In this document: piece by piece, positions 56,527-64,000 of the stretch
Numbering within the stretch: the first letter of the stretch is position 1
How the letters are laid out: each line of letters begins with the position of its first letter
NCBI GenBank assembly: GCA_902519235.1
Contig: CABYJE010000003.1
Coordinates: forward strand, 1-64,000
Length of the DNA stretch: 64,000 nt
Source of the DNA: an uncultured Prochlorococcus sp.
GTDB taxonomy: Bacteria; Cyanobacteriota; Cyanobacteriia; PCC-6307; Cyanobiaceae
Direction: 5' to 3'
Program-made: the position numbers and the translations under genes
Notes under the pieces: model-generated
Seen by the model: only the letters and a program-made list of their open reading frames with translations
Told to the model about the DNA's origin: nothing
The model's database searches: none

Positions 56527-57978
56527 TCAAACCTTTTTTAAAGATGGATCAGCCGATTGTCCGTAAGAGAATTTTTCAACTTCAGCAAAATCTGGAGATG
56601 GTTCTTTTATTCCACAAACATCTTTATACATGACTTCGTATTCCAGTGCGGATCTTTGCCAACTAAACTCTTGGCTCATTGCTCTTTTTTGCAATAACTC
56701 CCAACTCTCTTTATGCCTAAAGGCCTCCCATGACCTTACTAAAGATGTATAGAAATCTATAGGTTCAAAGCGATCGAAGCAAAAACCAGTTCCACTATTA
56801 TTTTCTGGATCATAAGGTAAAACTGTATCAACTAAACCTCCTACTCGCCTTACTATTGGAATAGAACCATATCTCATAGCAAGTAGTTGACTAATGCCAC
56901 AAGGTTCGAATCTACTTGGCATTAAAAATGCATCAGACCCACCATATATAAGTCTTGATAAAGAATCATCATATGTAAGGAATACTGAAAATCTTCCTGG
57001 GTAATCTAATGCAAGTTGCCATAATCCTGACTCTAAATATCTATCTCCAGTCCCTAAAACAACTATTTGCGAATCTGTATATGCTAAAAGTCTTCTTGAA
57101 ACTTGTAGAAGTAAGTCAACCCCTTTCTGATCAACTAACCTACTGACCATACCTAAAAGATATTTTTTAGGATTAACTTCAAGACCCATTTCTCTCTGCA
57201 GAATTTTTTTATTTTCTAGCCTATTTTCTAAATTCTTAATACTAAATTTTGCAGGTAAAACTGGATCTTTGCCTGGATTCCATTCATCAAGATCAATACC
57301 ATTAAGAATTCCCCTTAATTTACCTGAAATGTAATTAAGTAATCCTTCAAGGCTTTCTCCGTATTCATGAGTTTTAATTTCATCCGCATAAGTAGGAGAA
57401 ACAGCATTGACCCTATCTGCATACAACATAGCCGCAGCCATTGTGTGGTCACCATGCATATACCAAGGACACCAAGTCATTTTTTCAAGTTTCCATCTCC
57501 AAGGGCCTTGGTATTTTAAATTATGAATTGTGAAGACAGTACTAATTTCAGGGTCCTGATGCATCCACACAGGAATCATTCCAGTGTGCCAATCATGGCA
57601 ATGGAGAACTTGAGGTTTCCAACAATTCCAGGCAAATTCTGCAGTGGCACTGGCAAAAAATGTAAAGCGCCAGTCCTCATTTTCGCCTCCATATATTTGG
57701 TCAGAATCAAATATTGGATGACCCACTAGGTAAATCACATAATTATGTATGGGATGTTTTGCTTCATATACGGCGAAATCAGTGCCCATTGTATTTGCTC
57801 TAAAGACTGGTTCATTCGATACCTCTAAAAGACTCCACAATTTACCGTATCCTGGAATTATTACCCTTACATCGTGGCCAAGTTTTATCAAAGATGGAGG
57901 TAACGAACCAACCACATCTCCCATACCTCCAACTTTGATCATTGGAGCACATTCAGCAGCGGCAAGAAGAATTCTCAT
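56527..57978 (-). CDS. glgA: Glycogen synthase
   Basis: The 483-residue GT5 enzyme has the ADP-glucose-binding [13 protein letters not shown] at the N-terminus, [26 protein letters not shown] and the C-terminal [20 protein letters not shown]. It extends alpha-1,4-glucan chains and is the carbon store of the cell. The upstream menB gene ends 34 bp away on the same strand. Confidence 0.96.
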   Translation of the reverse strand: MRILLAAAECAPMIKVGGMGDVVGSLPPSLIKLGHDVRVIIPGYGKLWSLLEVSNEPVFRANTMGTDFAVYEAKHPIHNYVIYLVGHPIFDSDQIYGGENEDWRFTFFASATAEFAWNCWKPQVLHCHDWHTGMIPVWMHQDPEISTVFTIHNLKYQGPWRWKLEKMTWCPWYMHGDHTMAAAMLYADRVNAVSPTYADEIKTHEYGESLEGLLNYISGKLRGILNGIDLDEWNPGKDPVLPAKFSIKNLENRLENKKILQREMGLEVNPKKYLLGMVSRLVDQKGVDLLLQVSRRLLAYTDSQIVVLGTGDRYLESGLWQLALDYPGRFSVFLTYDDSLSRLIYGGSDAFLMPSRFEPCGISQLLAMRYGSIPIVRRVGGLVDTVLPYDPENNSGTGFCFDRFEPIDFYTSLVRSWEAFRHKESWELLQKRAMSQEFSWQRSALEYEVMYKDVCGIKEPSPDFAEVEKFSYGQSADPSLKKV

Positions 57979-58012
57979 TGATAATTATTTAAAAAGTTCT
58001 TTTGAAAATAAA

Positions 58013-58870
58013 CTAGGGTGTCCACTTATAGTCAGAAAAGTCTGGTGGACGCTTTTCAAGAAAGGCATCTCTACCTTCTTGAGCTTCTTCAGTCGAATAA
58101 AATAATTGGGTAGTGTATCCAGATAATTCTTGAATACCCGCAATCCCATCATTCTCCGCATTGAATGAAGCTTTAAGAATACGAATAGCAGTTGGACTAT
58201 TTCGTAAAATCTCTCTTGCCCAGATTACACCCTCAGCTTCTAATTCTTCAATCTTTGTAATTGCATTTATCAAGCCCATATTAAGAGCTTCTTTGGAATT
58301 ATATTTTCTACATAAAAACCAAATTTCTTTTGCTTTTCTTTGACCAACAATTCTTGCCAAATAACTAGATCCAAAACCCGCATCAAAACTACCAACTCTT
58401 GGACCTGTTTGACCAAATATTGCATTTTCAGAGGCGATACTGAGATCACAAATTAAATGTAGTACCTGCCCTCCTCCAATTGCGAAACCAGGTACTAAAG
58501 CAATAACCACTTTAGGCAAACTTCTTATTAATCTTTGAAGTTCAAGTACATTTAATCTTTGCTTCCCCTCATCATTTTTATATCCATTTTTACCCCTTAC
58601 ACTCTGATCACCTCCAGAGCAAAAAGAATAAATACCTCTCTTGTCAGGTCCCGCACCTGTAAAGAGAACTACGCCAATAGTTTCATCATTTCTTACGATA
58701 TCAAATGCGTCAATGAGTTCATCTACAGTTTGTGGCCTAAATGCATTTCTTTTTTCAGGCCGATTAATTGCAATTCTCGCGATTCCCTCATCTGATTTGT
58801 GAAACAATATATCCTCATAAGATTTGCATTCTGACCAATTTAAAGTTGTTTTTCCAGGTAATACTTTCAT
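58013..58870 (-). CDS. menB: 1,4-dihydroxy-2-naphthoyl-CoA synthase
   Basis: The 285-residue crotonase-fold enzyme has the oxyanion region [15 protein letters not shown] and [20 protein letters not shown]. The MenB-specific [20 protein letters not shown] follows, with [20 protein letters not shown] at the end. It closes the second ring in phylloquinone synthesis, the photosystem I quinone. It follows menD by 34 bp. Confidence 0.95.
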   Translation of the reverse strand: MKVLPGKTTLNWSECKSYEDILFHKSDEGIARIAINRPEKRNAFRPQTVDELIDAFDIVRNDETIGVVLFTGAGPDKRGIYSFCSGGDQSVRGKNGYKNDEGKQRLNVLELQRLIRSLPKVVIALVPGFAIGGGQVLHLICDLSIASENAIFGQTGPRVGSFDAGFGSSYLARIVGQRKAKEIWFLCRKYNSKEALNMGLINAITKIEELEAEGVIWAREILRNSPTAIRILKASFNAENDGIAGIQELSGYTTQLFYSTEEAQEGRDAFLEKRPPDFSDYKWTP

Positions 58871-58904
58871 GAAATCTAATTATTAAAGATAGAAAATGAT
58901 AAAT

Positions 58905-60668
58905 TTAACTGCCAATTATTTTTTCTAGCAAGGCATTTTTTTCACAAATTTCATTTTCTGGATCAACATCAACTTTAATTATTACAGATTTCTGTATAGA
59001 AATGCTCCAATCTAATGCCTCTCGTAATTTTTTAAAATTTGCCACACTTTTAAACTTTACTTGATACCCCTCTGCGAGTTTTGGCCAGTTTATTTCTTTT
59101 GGCATAAGAAATAGTTTTTTTAATTCATCTTCTTTTAAATTTTTTTTATAAATACGATTAAATATATTTCCGCCATTATTATTTATTAGAAGAATTATTA
59201 AATTCATATCAATTGAATTTTCAATCAGCCAACCGTTTATATCATGAATAAAAGCCAAATCTCCAGTCACAAGAAGTAGAGGATTTTTAATTCTAGAAAT
59301 ACCTAATGCAATAGATAAAGTACCGTCTATGCCGGAAGCGCCCCTAAAGCTGAAACAATTTCTTGTTAAAGTACCATTTTCTGAAAATGTGAGCCAATCT
59401 CTAATCGGGCTACTCGCCGAGAGCATTATTGGATTTTCAGCTGGCCAAAGTTTTGGAACAAGATTTGCAAGCATATACTCAGTAATTTGATGATCATCAG
59501 TAATTTTCTCTTTTAAAATTTTTTTAATCAGCTCGCCTTCCTCCATTAGACCTAGAGCCATGGGAGTAAGAGGCTTTTTATTTTTATCGTTAATTGATAA
59601 TTCTGCTAACAAGAGAGTAGTAAAATTTGATAGCCCAAAATCATATTCAAATGATTTTTTTAAAGGGTCCAATTTTCTGTAGTTTTTTTCTTTTATAAGA
59701 ATTTGTATCCCTTTGAAGTTTAATAAAAACTTCTCCAAATCAATTGAGGATGACATAGGGCCAATCCTCAAAAGTTGATGACAATTTATTGAATTTTTAT
59801 TTTTTTTTAAGACTAATTCCCAATTCACGACTAGTCCTCTCAAACCAGAATAAACACCTGAAACAGGATCAGCAAATACTGGCCAACCAGTAATCTGTTG
59901 TAATCTTTCTAAAGACTTATTGAAAGAAGTTAAATCATTTATGGAACCTTGATAGGGACCTACCAAAATAATGCCGGATTTATCTAAATTTAAATTTTTT
60001 GAAATTTCGAAGAATTTGTTTTTATCAGACTTTATTTCAACTTCCTGAAATATATATTTTTTCTTTAAATAAATTCTCTCAAAAACCTTTAAAACATTTT
60101 TTTTATTTAAAAATGAAATATCTAAAGGCTTATCTATTGGAATATTTAAATGAATAGGACCAGGGAAGGTTGATATTTGTTTCTCAATAGTTCGAACTAA
60201 ATTCAAGATTTCATTTTCTTGTGTTTCATGAAGTCCATCTAGATTTGTACTTAAAACTCTTCTGCAGACTGAACTCAAAAAATCTTCTTGATTTACTGTT
60301 TGATTGGCGCCACAATTTTTTAATCTTAAGGGTCTATCAGCAGTAAGAAATATAATACCTTTACAAGATCGGTCTGCCTCAACTGCTGCTGGCAATAAGT
60401 TACTTACAGCAGTCCCAGAAGTCGTAATAACTAAAGAAAGATTCCCTGATGCAGCAGAAATTCCAAGAGAATGAAATCCCGCAGATCTCTCATCTATCGA
60501 ATTAAAAATATTTACCAGTCCTAATTTATTTAATTCTCCAGCAGCTATTGCTAAAGGTGCTGATCTACTTCCAGGACATATTATTAAATTTTGAACTCCT
60601 ATTTTTATAAGAAGATTCAAAAGTTGTAAACTTCTAAGAAAATTTTTGCATTCAATAGATGATGTCAT
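58905..60668 (-). CDS. menD: SEPHCHC synthase MenD
   Basis: The 587-residue thiamine-diphosphate enzyme has the N-terminal [16 protein letters not shown] and [17 protein letters not shown], with the TPP glutamate region in [18 protein letters not shown]. The TPP-binding [13 protein letters not shown] with a following NNNGGNIFN is in the C-terminal third. It commits isochorismate to phylloquinone synthesis and forms an operon with menB. Confidence 0.95.
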   Translation of the reverse strand: MTSSIECKNFLRSLQLLNLLIKIGVQNLIICPGSRSAPLAIAAGELNKLGLVNIFNSIDERSAGFHSLGISAASGNLSLVITTSGTAVSNLLPAAVEADRSCKGIIFLTADRPLRLKNCGANQTVNQEDFLSSVCRRVLSTNLDGLHETQENEILNLVRTIEKQISTFPGPIHLNIPIDKPLDISFLNKKNVLKVFERIYLKKKYIFQEVEIKSDKNKFFEISKNLNLDKSGIILVGPYQGSINDLTSFNKSLERLQQITGWPVFADPVSGVYSGLRGLVVNWELVLKKNKNSINCHQLLRIGPMSSSIDLEKFLLNFKGIQILIKEKNYRKLDPLKKSFEYDFGLSNFTTLLLAELSINDKNKKPLTPMALGLMEEGELIKKILKEKITDDHQITEYMLANLVPKLWPAENPIMLSASSPIRDWLTFSENGTLTRNCFSFRGASGIDGTLSIALGISRIKNPLLLVTGDLAFIHDINGWLIENSIDMNLIILLINNNGGNIFNRIYKKNLKEDELKKLFLMPKEINWPKLAEGYQVKFKSVANFKKLREALDWSISIQKSVIIKVDVDPENEICEKNALLEKIIGS

Positions 60669-60718
60669 AATTTATATAAATGCTTTGGGATTTTCCTTAT
60701 AACTGAATTAAATAAAAC

Positions 60719-61303
60719 ATGGCTACAACTCAAGAAAAAAGAAATTCAATAATAAAGGATTTAAAAAATCTTTTAATCTGGATATTTATAGCTTTAATTA
60801 TACGATGGCAGGTTATAGAGCCAAGATGGATTCCATCTGGTTCAATGCTTCCAACTCTTCAAATACAAGATAAAATTCTTGTTGAGAAACTAACCCCCAA
60901 AATCACATCCAAATCAAATCTTTCAAAATTAAAAAATAAAATAGTTGTTTTTAACGTTCCAGAACAATTAATTAATGCTGGTTATAAAGCAGATACTGCA
61001 CTAATAAAAAGAGTAATTGCAATACCTGGAGACAAGGTAGAAGTAAGAGATGGTAACCTTTTCTTAAATGATATCGCTCAAAACAATTACGTTTTTGACA
61101 AAAATATTAATTATTCAATGGGGCCATTTATTGTCCCTGAAGAATCATTATGGGTGATGGGAGATAATAGAAATAACAGTATGGACTCACATATTTGGGG
61201 ATTTTTACCATATGAAAAGGTTATTGGTAAAGCTATTTTTAGATATTGGCCTTTCAACAAAATTGGACCTATTCGGTTCCCTGCCCTTAATAATTTAGAT
61301 TAA
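60719..61303 (+). CDS. lepB: Signal peptidase I
   Basis: The 194-residue membrane protease has one N-terminal transmembrane segment (LLIWIFIALIIRWQVI). The catalytic Ser is in PSGSMLPTLQIQDKILVEKL, the general-base Lys in ALIKRVIAIPGDKVEV, and box E in MGDNRNNSMDSHIWGFLP. It removes signal peptides at the plasma and thylakoid membranes. It is divergent from menD, 50 bp apart. Confidence 0.95.
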   Translation: MATTQEKRNSIIKDLKNLLIWIFIALIIRWQVIEPRWIPSGSMLPTLQIQDKILVEKLTPKITSKSNLSKLKNKIVVFNVPEQLINAGYKADTALIKRVIAIPGDKVEVRDGNLFLNDIAQNNYVFDKNINYSMGPFIVPEESLWVMGDNRNNSMDSHIWGFLPYEKVIGKAIFRYWPFNKIGPIRFPALNNLD

Positions 61304-61348
61304 TGGGTACGTGATGTTGTAGGGTTTTTATATCTTGAAGTTGTAGAA

Positions 61349-61684
61349 ATGTTTAATCCAGAATTTCTTGCTACTGAAAATAATGATCCAAACGATGAGA
61401 ATGATCTAATCCAATATTTACAAAAACAATCTCCAGAAGTTCTGCAAAGAGTAGCAAAATCAGCTAGTGAAGATATTCAAGAAATTATTAGACATAATGT
61501 TCAAGGTCTTCTTGGAATGCTTCCTTCTGATCAATTTGATGTAAAAATAACATCTTCAAAAGACAACATTGCTAATTTATTATCTTCTGCAATGATGACA
61601 GGATATTTCTTAAGACAAATGGAGCAAAGAAAAGAGCTTGAACATACTCTTAAAAATGATGAAAACATGTCTATTGAAGAATAG
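61349..61684 (+). CDS. DUF760-family protein
   Basis: The 111-residue acidic protein has the cyanobacterial/plastid DUF760 pattern: YLQKQSPEVLQRVAKSAS, IIRHNVQGLLGMLP, and LLSSAMMTGYFLRQMEQRKE. Its function is not settled. It lies 45 bp after lepB in the same direction, so it may share its transcript. Confidence 0.85.
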   Translation: MFNPEFLATENNDPNDENDLIQYLQKQSPEVLQRVAKSASEDIQEIIRHNVQGLLGMLPSDQFDVKITSSKDNIANLLSSAMMTGYFLRQMEQRKELEHTLKNDENMSIEE

Positions 61685-61687
61685 TTT

Positions 61688-62860
61688 TTAAAGATTAACT
61701 TCTTCAGGAATTATTCCTAGTTCAAACAACTTTTTATATAAACCCATTAAAAATTTATTATCCTCAGGAAGTTTGTCCCACTTTTGGGAATTAATTTCAT
61801 TAATTAATTTTTGACAATCTTCTATTGTAAATTTTATAGGGGCTGTAAAATGAGCTGGAATTAAATATTCCATATCTTCAAAAGACTTGATATTTTCTAA
61901 CCATTTAAGTAAAACTTCTTTTGAACGCGGAAAAATTAATTTTTGTAAAACTGGTGCAATTTGAATCTTAGGAGTATCTTTACCCATTATTTCAATAAGA
62001 GAGGATTCCCAATCTTCATCCCATAAAAAGGGATAAATACCGAAATGAGATCTCCAATTTCTAAGGTCTTTTTTGAATGAATTATCAAATATTTTTTTTA
62101 AAGGTGGAATATTTAATTTTCCTGGTTTCAAAAAAGAAGAAAACAAGACTAACCTTTTCCATCCTTTTTTTCTTTGTTCGATGGAGTCAATCAAAGGTTC
62201 ATCTCCTCTCTCTCTAGCATGAAAAAGAAGTGGTGTTGGATCAAAATTAAATATCTCAGGTGGTGTTGAGTCTATTCCAACTATTGCATCTGTTACATGC
62301 AGAGTTTTTGTAGGATAATGAAAACAGCTTATCTCCTGATATCTTCCAAGACCTAAATTCAGTGGACCTAATGAAGACCATTTAAAGGCGTTTGAATGTG
62401 GAGTACCATCCTCAAAAAGTAATCTTGATCTTTTTGATGGAATTCCTAAAAAATCTAGTGGGAGATTTATGGGAAAACTCCATTGTCCAGGACAAAGCCA
62501 AATTTCAGCATCTTTAAAAATTCTTGAAAGAGCTGGCAGTCCGATTTTATGTTCTAGTCCAGAGGCACTCGGTAGAATTATTGTTTTTACTTTGCCGTGA
62601 ATCGCAATTAGTTTTTCTAACTCATTTATTAATTCTTTTGTCGGAGGTAGTGGATTTATTAGCATCAATCCATCATCAACCTTTATTACCGTCATTCTTA
62701 TTGGAACCGCCACATAATAAAGTCCCTGTATTTGTTCCAAGGACCATATTTGATCAGGAATTAATTCTCTGAAAATTGTTTTCTTTTTTCCATAAGGATA
62801 TAAGGGGAATAATGGCCACCAATTCCATTTTTTATTTAAAGTTTCTTCCACCACTATCAT
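61688..62860 (-). CDS. DUF4336-family protein (metallo-beta-lactamase-like)
   Basis: The 390-residue protein contains QIWSLEQIQGLYYVAVPIRM and a region resembling degenerate metallo-hydrolase strands (LMLINPLPPTKELINELEKL, ILPSASGLEHKIGLPALSR). Family recognition rests on FHYPTKTLHVTDAIVGI. The metal ligands are reduced (a single H in GLEHKIG). Its ATG overlaps the stop of the ABC permease gene by 4 bp. Confidence 0.75.
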   Translation of the reverse strand: MIVVEETLNKKWNWWPLFPLYPYGKKKTIFRELIPDQIWSLEQIQGLYYVAVPIRMTVIKVDDGLMLINPLPPTKELINELEKLIAIHGKVKTIILPSASGLEHKIGLPALSRIFKDAEIWLCPGQWSFPINLPLDFLGIPSKRSRLLFEDGTPHSNAFKWSSLGPLNLGLGRYQEISCFHYPTKTLHVTDAIVGIDSTPPEIFNFDPTPLLFHARERGDEPLIDSIEQRKKGWKRLVLFSSFLKPGKLNIPPLKKIFDNSFKKDLRNWRSHFGIYPFLWDEDWESSLIEIMGKDTPKIQIAPVLQKLIFPRSKEVLLKWLENIKSFEDMEYLIPAHFTAPIKFTIEDCQKLINEINSQKWDKLPEDNKFLMGLYKKLFELGIIPEEVNL

Positions 62861-63729
62861 TTATACCCATTAAATAATTTCTTTAACTTAAATATTCCGT
62901 ATCTTGGAGCGAATAAAAAGGCAAATAAAAATATAAAAGTTTGTGCTAAGACAATTGATCCACCTGTTTCAAGATCAAACCAAAAACTAACATAGATTCC
63001 TATTAGGCTTGAGATAATGGCACTTAATACTGAAATTACCGTCATATTATCGAACTTATCCGTCAGTAAATATGCTGTAGCCCCTGGTGTAATCAACATT
63101 GCAACTACTAAAATAATTCCAACCGACTGTAAGCCCACAACAGCTGCCAAAGATAAACATGTGAGCAGTAAATAATGAAGAAAAAACACGTTAATCCCAA
63201 CTGTTTTTGCATGCCTGGGATCAAAACAATAAAGCATTAAATCTTTTCTAAAAATTGATAAAAGGATTACTACCAATAAAGAAATGAATATGGTTTGTTT
63301 TACATCTGAAAGTGATATTCCTAATGGACTACCAAAAAGAATAGAATGCAGATCAATATTACTTTTAATCTTAGAAACCAATACGATTCCAAGAGCGAAA
63401 AATCCAGTAAATACCAACCCAATAACAGTATCTTCCTTAACTCTAGATTTCTGCTTAATAAACCCTATCAAGGCAACAGAACCAACCCCGAAAATAAATG
63501 CCCCTAATGAGAAAGGAAGACCTAATGCATAAGCAACCACAACACCAGGCATTACCGAATGTGAGACTGCATCTCCCATCAAAGCCCATCCTTTAAGAGT
63601 CAAATAACTTGAAAGAAAGCCACAAACAGCTGCAACTAATGAACTCATAAGAAGTGCTTTTCTCATGAAATCATGAGTTAAAGGATCTTTGATGAATGAA
63701 TCTAAAGTTAAAAAAGAACAGAGCTCCAT
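62857..63729 (-). CDS. ABC-3-type metal transporter permease (zinc/manganese)
   Basis: The 290-residue integral membrane protein has eight or nine segments. Family traits are WALMGDAVSHSVMPGVVVAY near residue 48 (metal-channel His) and GIILVVAMLITPGATAYLLT. It would carry Zn or Mn across the membrane together with the ATPase encoded immediately upstream (at the right edge). The metal cannot be told from the permease. Confidence 0.88.
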   Translation of the reverse strand: MELCSFLTLDSFIKDPLTHDFMRKALLMSSLVAAVCGFLSSYLTLKGWALMGDAVSHSVMPGVVVAYALGLPFSLGAFIFGVGSVALIGFIKQKSRVKEDTVIGLVFTGFFALGIVLVSKIKSNIDLHSILFGSPLGISLSDVKQTIFISLLVVILLSIFRKDLMLYCFDPRHAKTVGINVFFLHYLLLTCLSLAAVVGLQSVGIILVVAMLITPGATAYLLTDKFDNMTVISVLSAIISSLIGIYVSFWFDLETGGSIVLAQTFIFLFAFLFAPRYGIFKLKKLFNGYK

Positions 63730-63741
63730 ACAATTTAAAAT

Positions 63742-64000
63742 TTAGGATTCAGGTCCAAACAAGGAATCAGGTGAGATCCCTCCAAAAGTGGTTGTAATAT
63801 TTTCCGGGGTAAACACTTCAGAGGTTTCGCCATAAGCTACAACAGTTTTATTTATTAAAAGAACCAAATCACAAAATTCACGGACATGAATCATATCGTG
63901 CGTTGATAATAATATGGTTTTCCCCTCATTTTTAAATTGAATAAATAATTCCGAGATAAGTTTCTCAGTTCTTATATCAACACCTGAAAAAGGCTCATCA
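63742..64000 (-). CDS. ABC transporter ATP-binding protein, cut by the window edge
   Basis: The C-terminal part of an ATPase ends at TAA 63742-63744. DEPFSGVD holds the end of Walker B and the D-loop, and ILLSTHDMIHVREFCD holds the H-loop His. It lies 12 bp upstream of the metal permease gene, so the pair forms a zinc/manganese-type importer. The N-terminal Walker A region lies outside the window. Confidence 0.9.
   Translation of the reverse strand, partial: DEPFSGVDIRTEKLISELFIQFKNEGKTILLSTHDMIHVREFCDLVLLINKTVVAYGETSEVFTPENITTTFGGISPDSLFGPES

Overview
The window comes from a low-GC picocyanobacterium, most probably a high-light-adapted Prochlorococcus. The evidence is a Pcb antenna protein, phylloquinone (menB, menD), carotenoid (lycopene cyclase) and solanesyl diphosphate genes, several cyanobacterium-only small families (DUF760, DUF1350, DUF2811, DUF3721, Tic20-like), very AT-rich DNA and short intergenic gaps. 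Species and ecotype are inferred from recognised proteins, not from a search.

Positions 1-10890 form an integration hot spot at a tRNA-Ser(UGA) gene. The intact tRNA is at 10804-10890. A 45-bp copy of its 5' half with two upstream bases lies at 3843-3887. Between the copies is a compact element of about 7 kb (element B). On its left are a terminator-like subterminal motif and a cluster of stem-loops. A plus-strand replication module follows: two small proteins (one helix-turn-helix), a primase-polymerase and a VirE/D5-like helicase. A minus-strand block then holds a terminase-small-subunit-like protein, four small unknown or zinc-ribbon proteins and a tyrosine recombinase next to the tRNA. 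Left of 3843 is the right end of a second, older element (element A). It has its own recombinase, abutting the partial tRNA in the same way, and behind it lie TPR and membrane genes of which several are broken. The two look like tandem accretion at one tRNA. The layout fits the tycheposon class known from Prochlorococcus islands, with a phage-satellite flavour in element B.

Positions 10995-16540 carry a variable-looking set: a methyltransferase, several small membrane proteins, a glyoxalase, and a ribbon-helix-helix regulator followed by a GIY-YIG-like gene, preceded by a helically phased operator array at 15569-15615.

From 16541 to 64000 the content is ordinary core genome. It includes a GMC oxidoreductase, a CbiX-type chelatase, a SulP transporter, metY-metA, a divergent pair (dehydrogenase-like protein and StpA-like phosphatase) possibly tied to compatible solutes, arsS, a Fur regulator, MscS, lycopene cyclase, a GltS-type symporter, pcb, hisS, acs, sds, murI, an amidase, a nitrilase, comB, aroA, a MnmD-like methyltransferase, glmU, murF, glgA, menB, menD, lepB, and the start of a zinc/manganese-type ABC transporter cut by the right edge.
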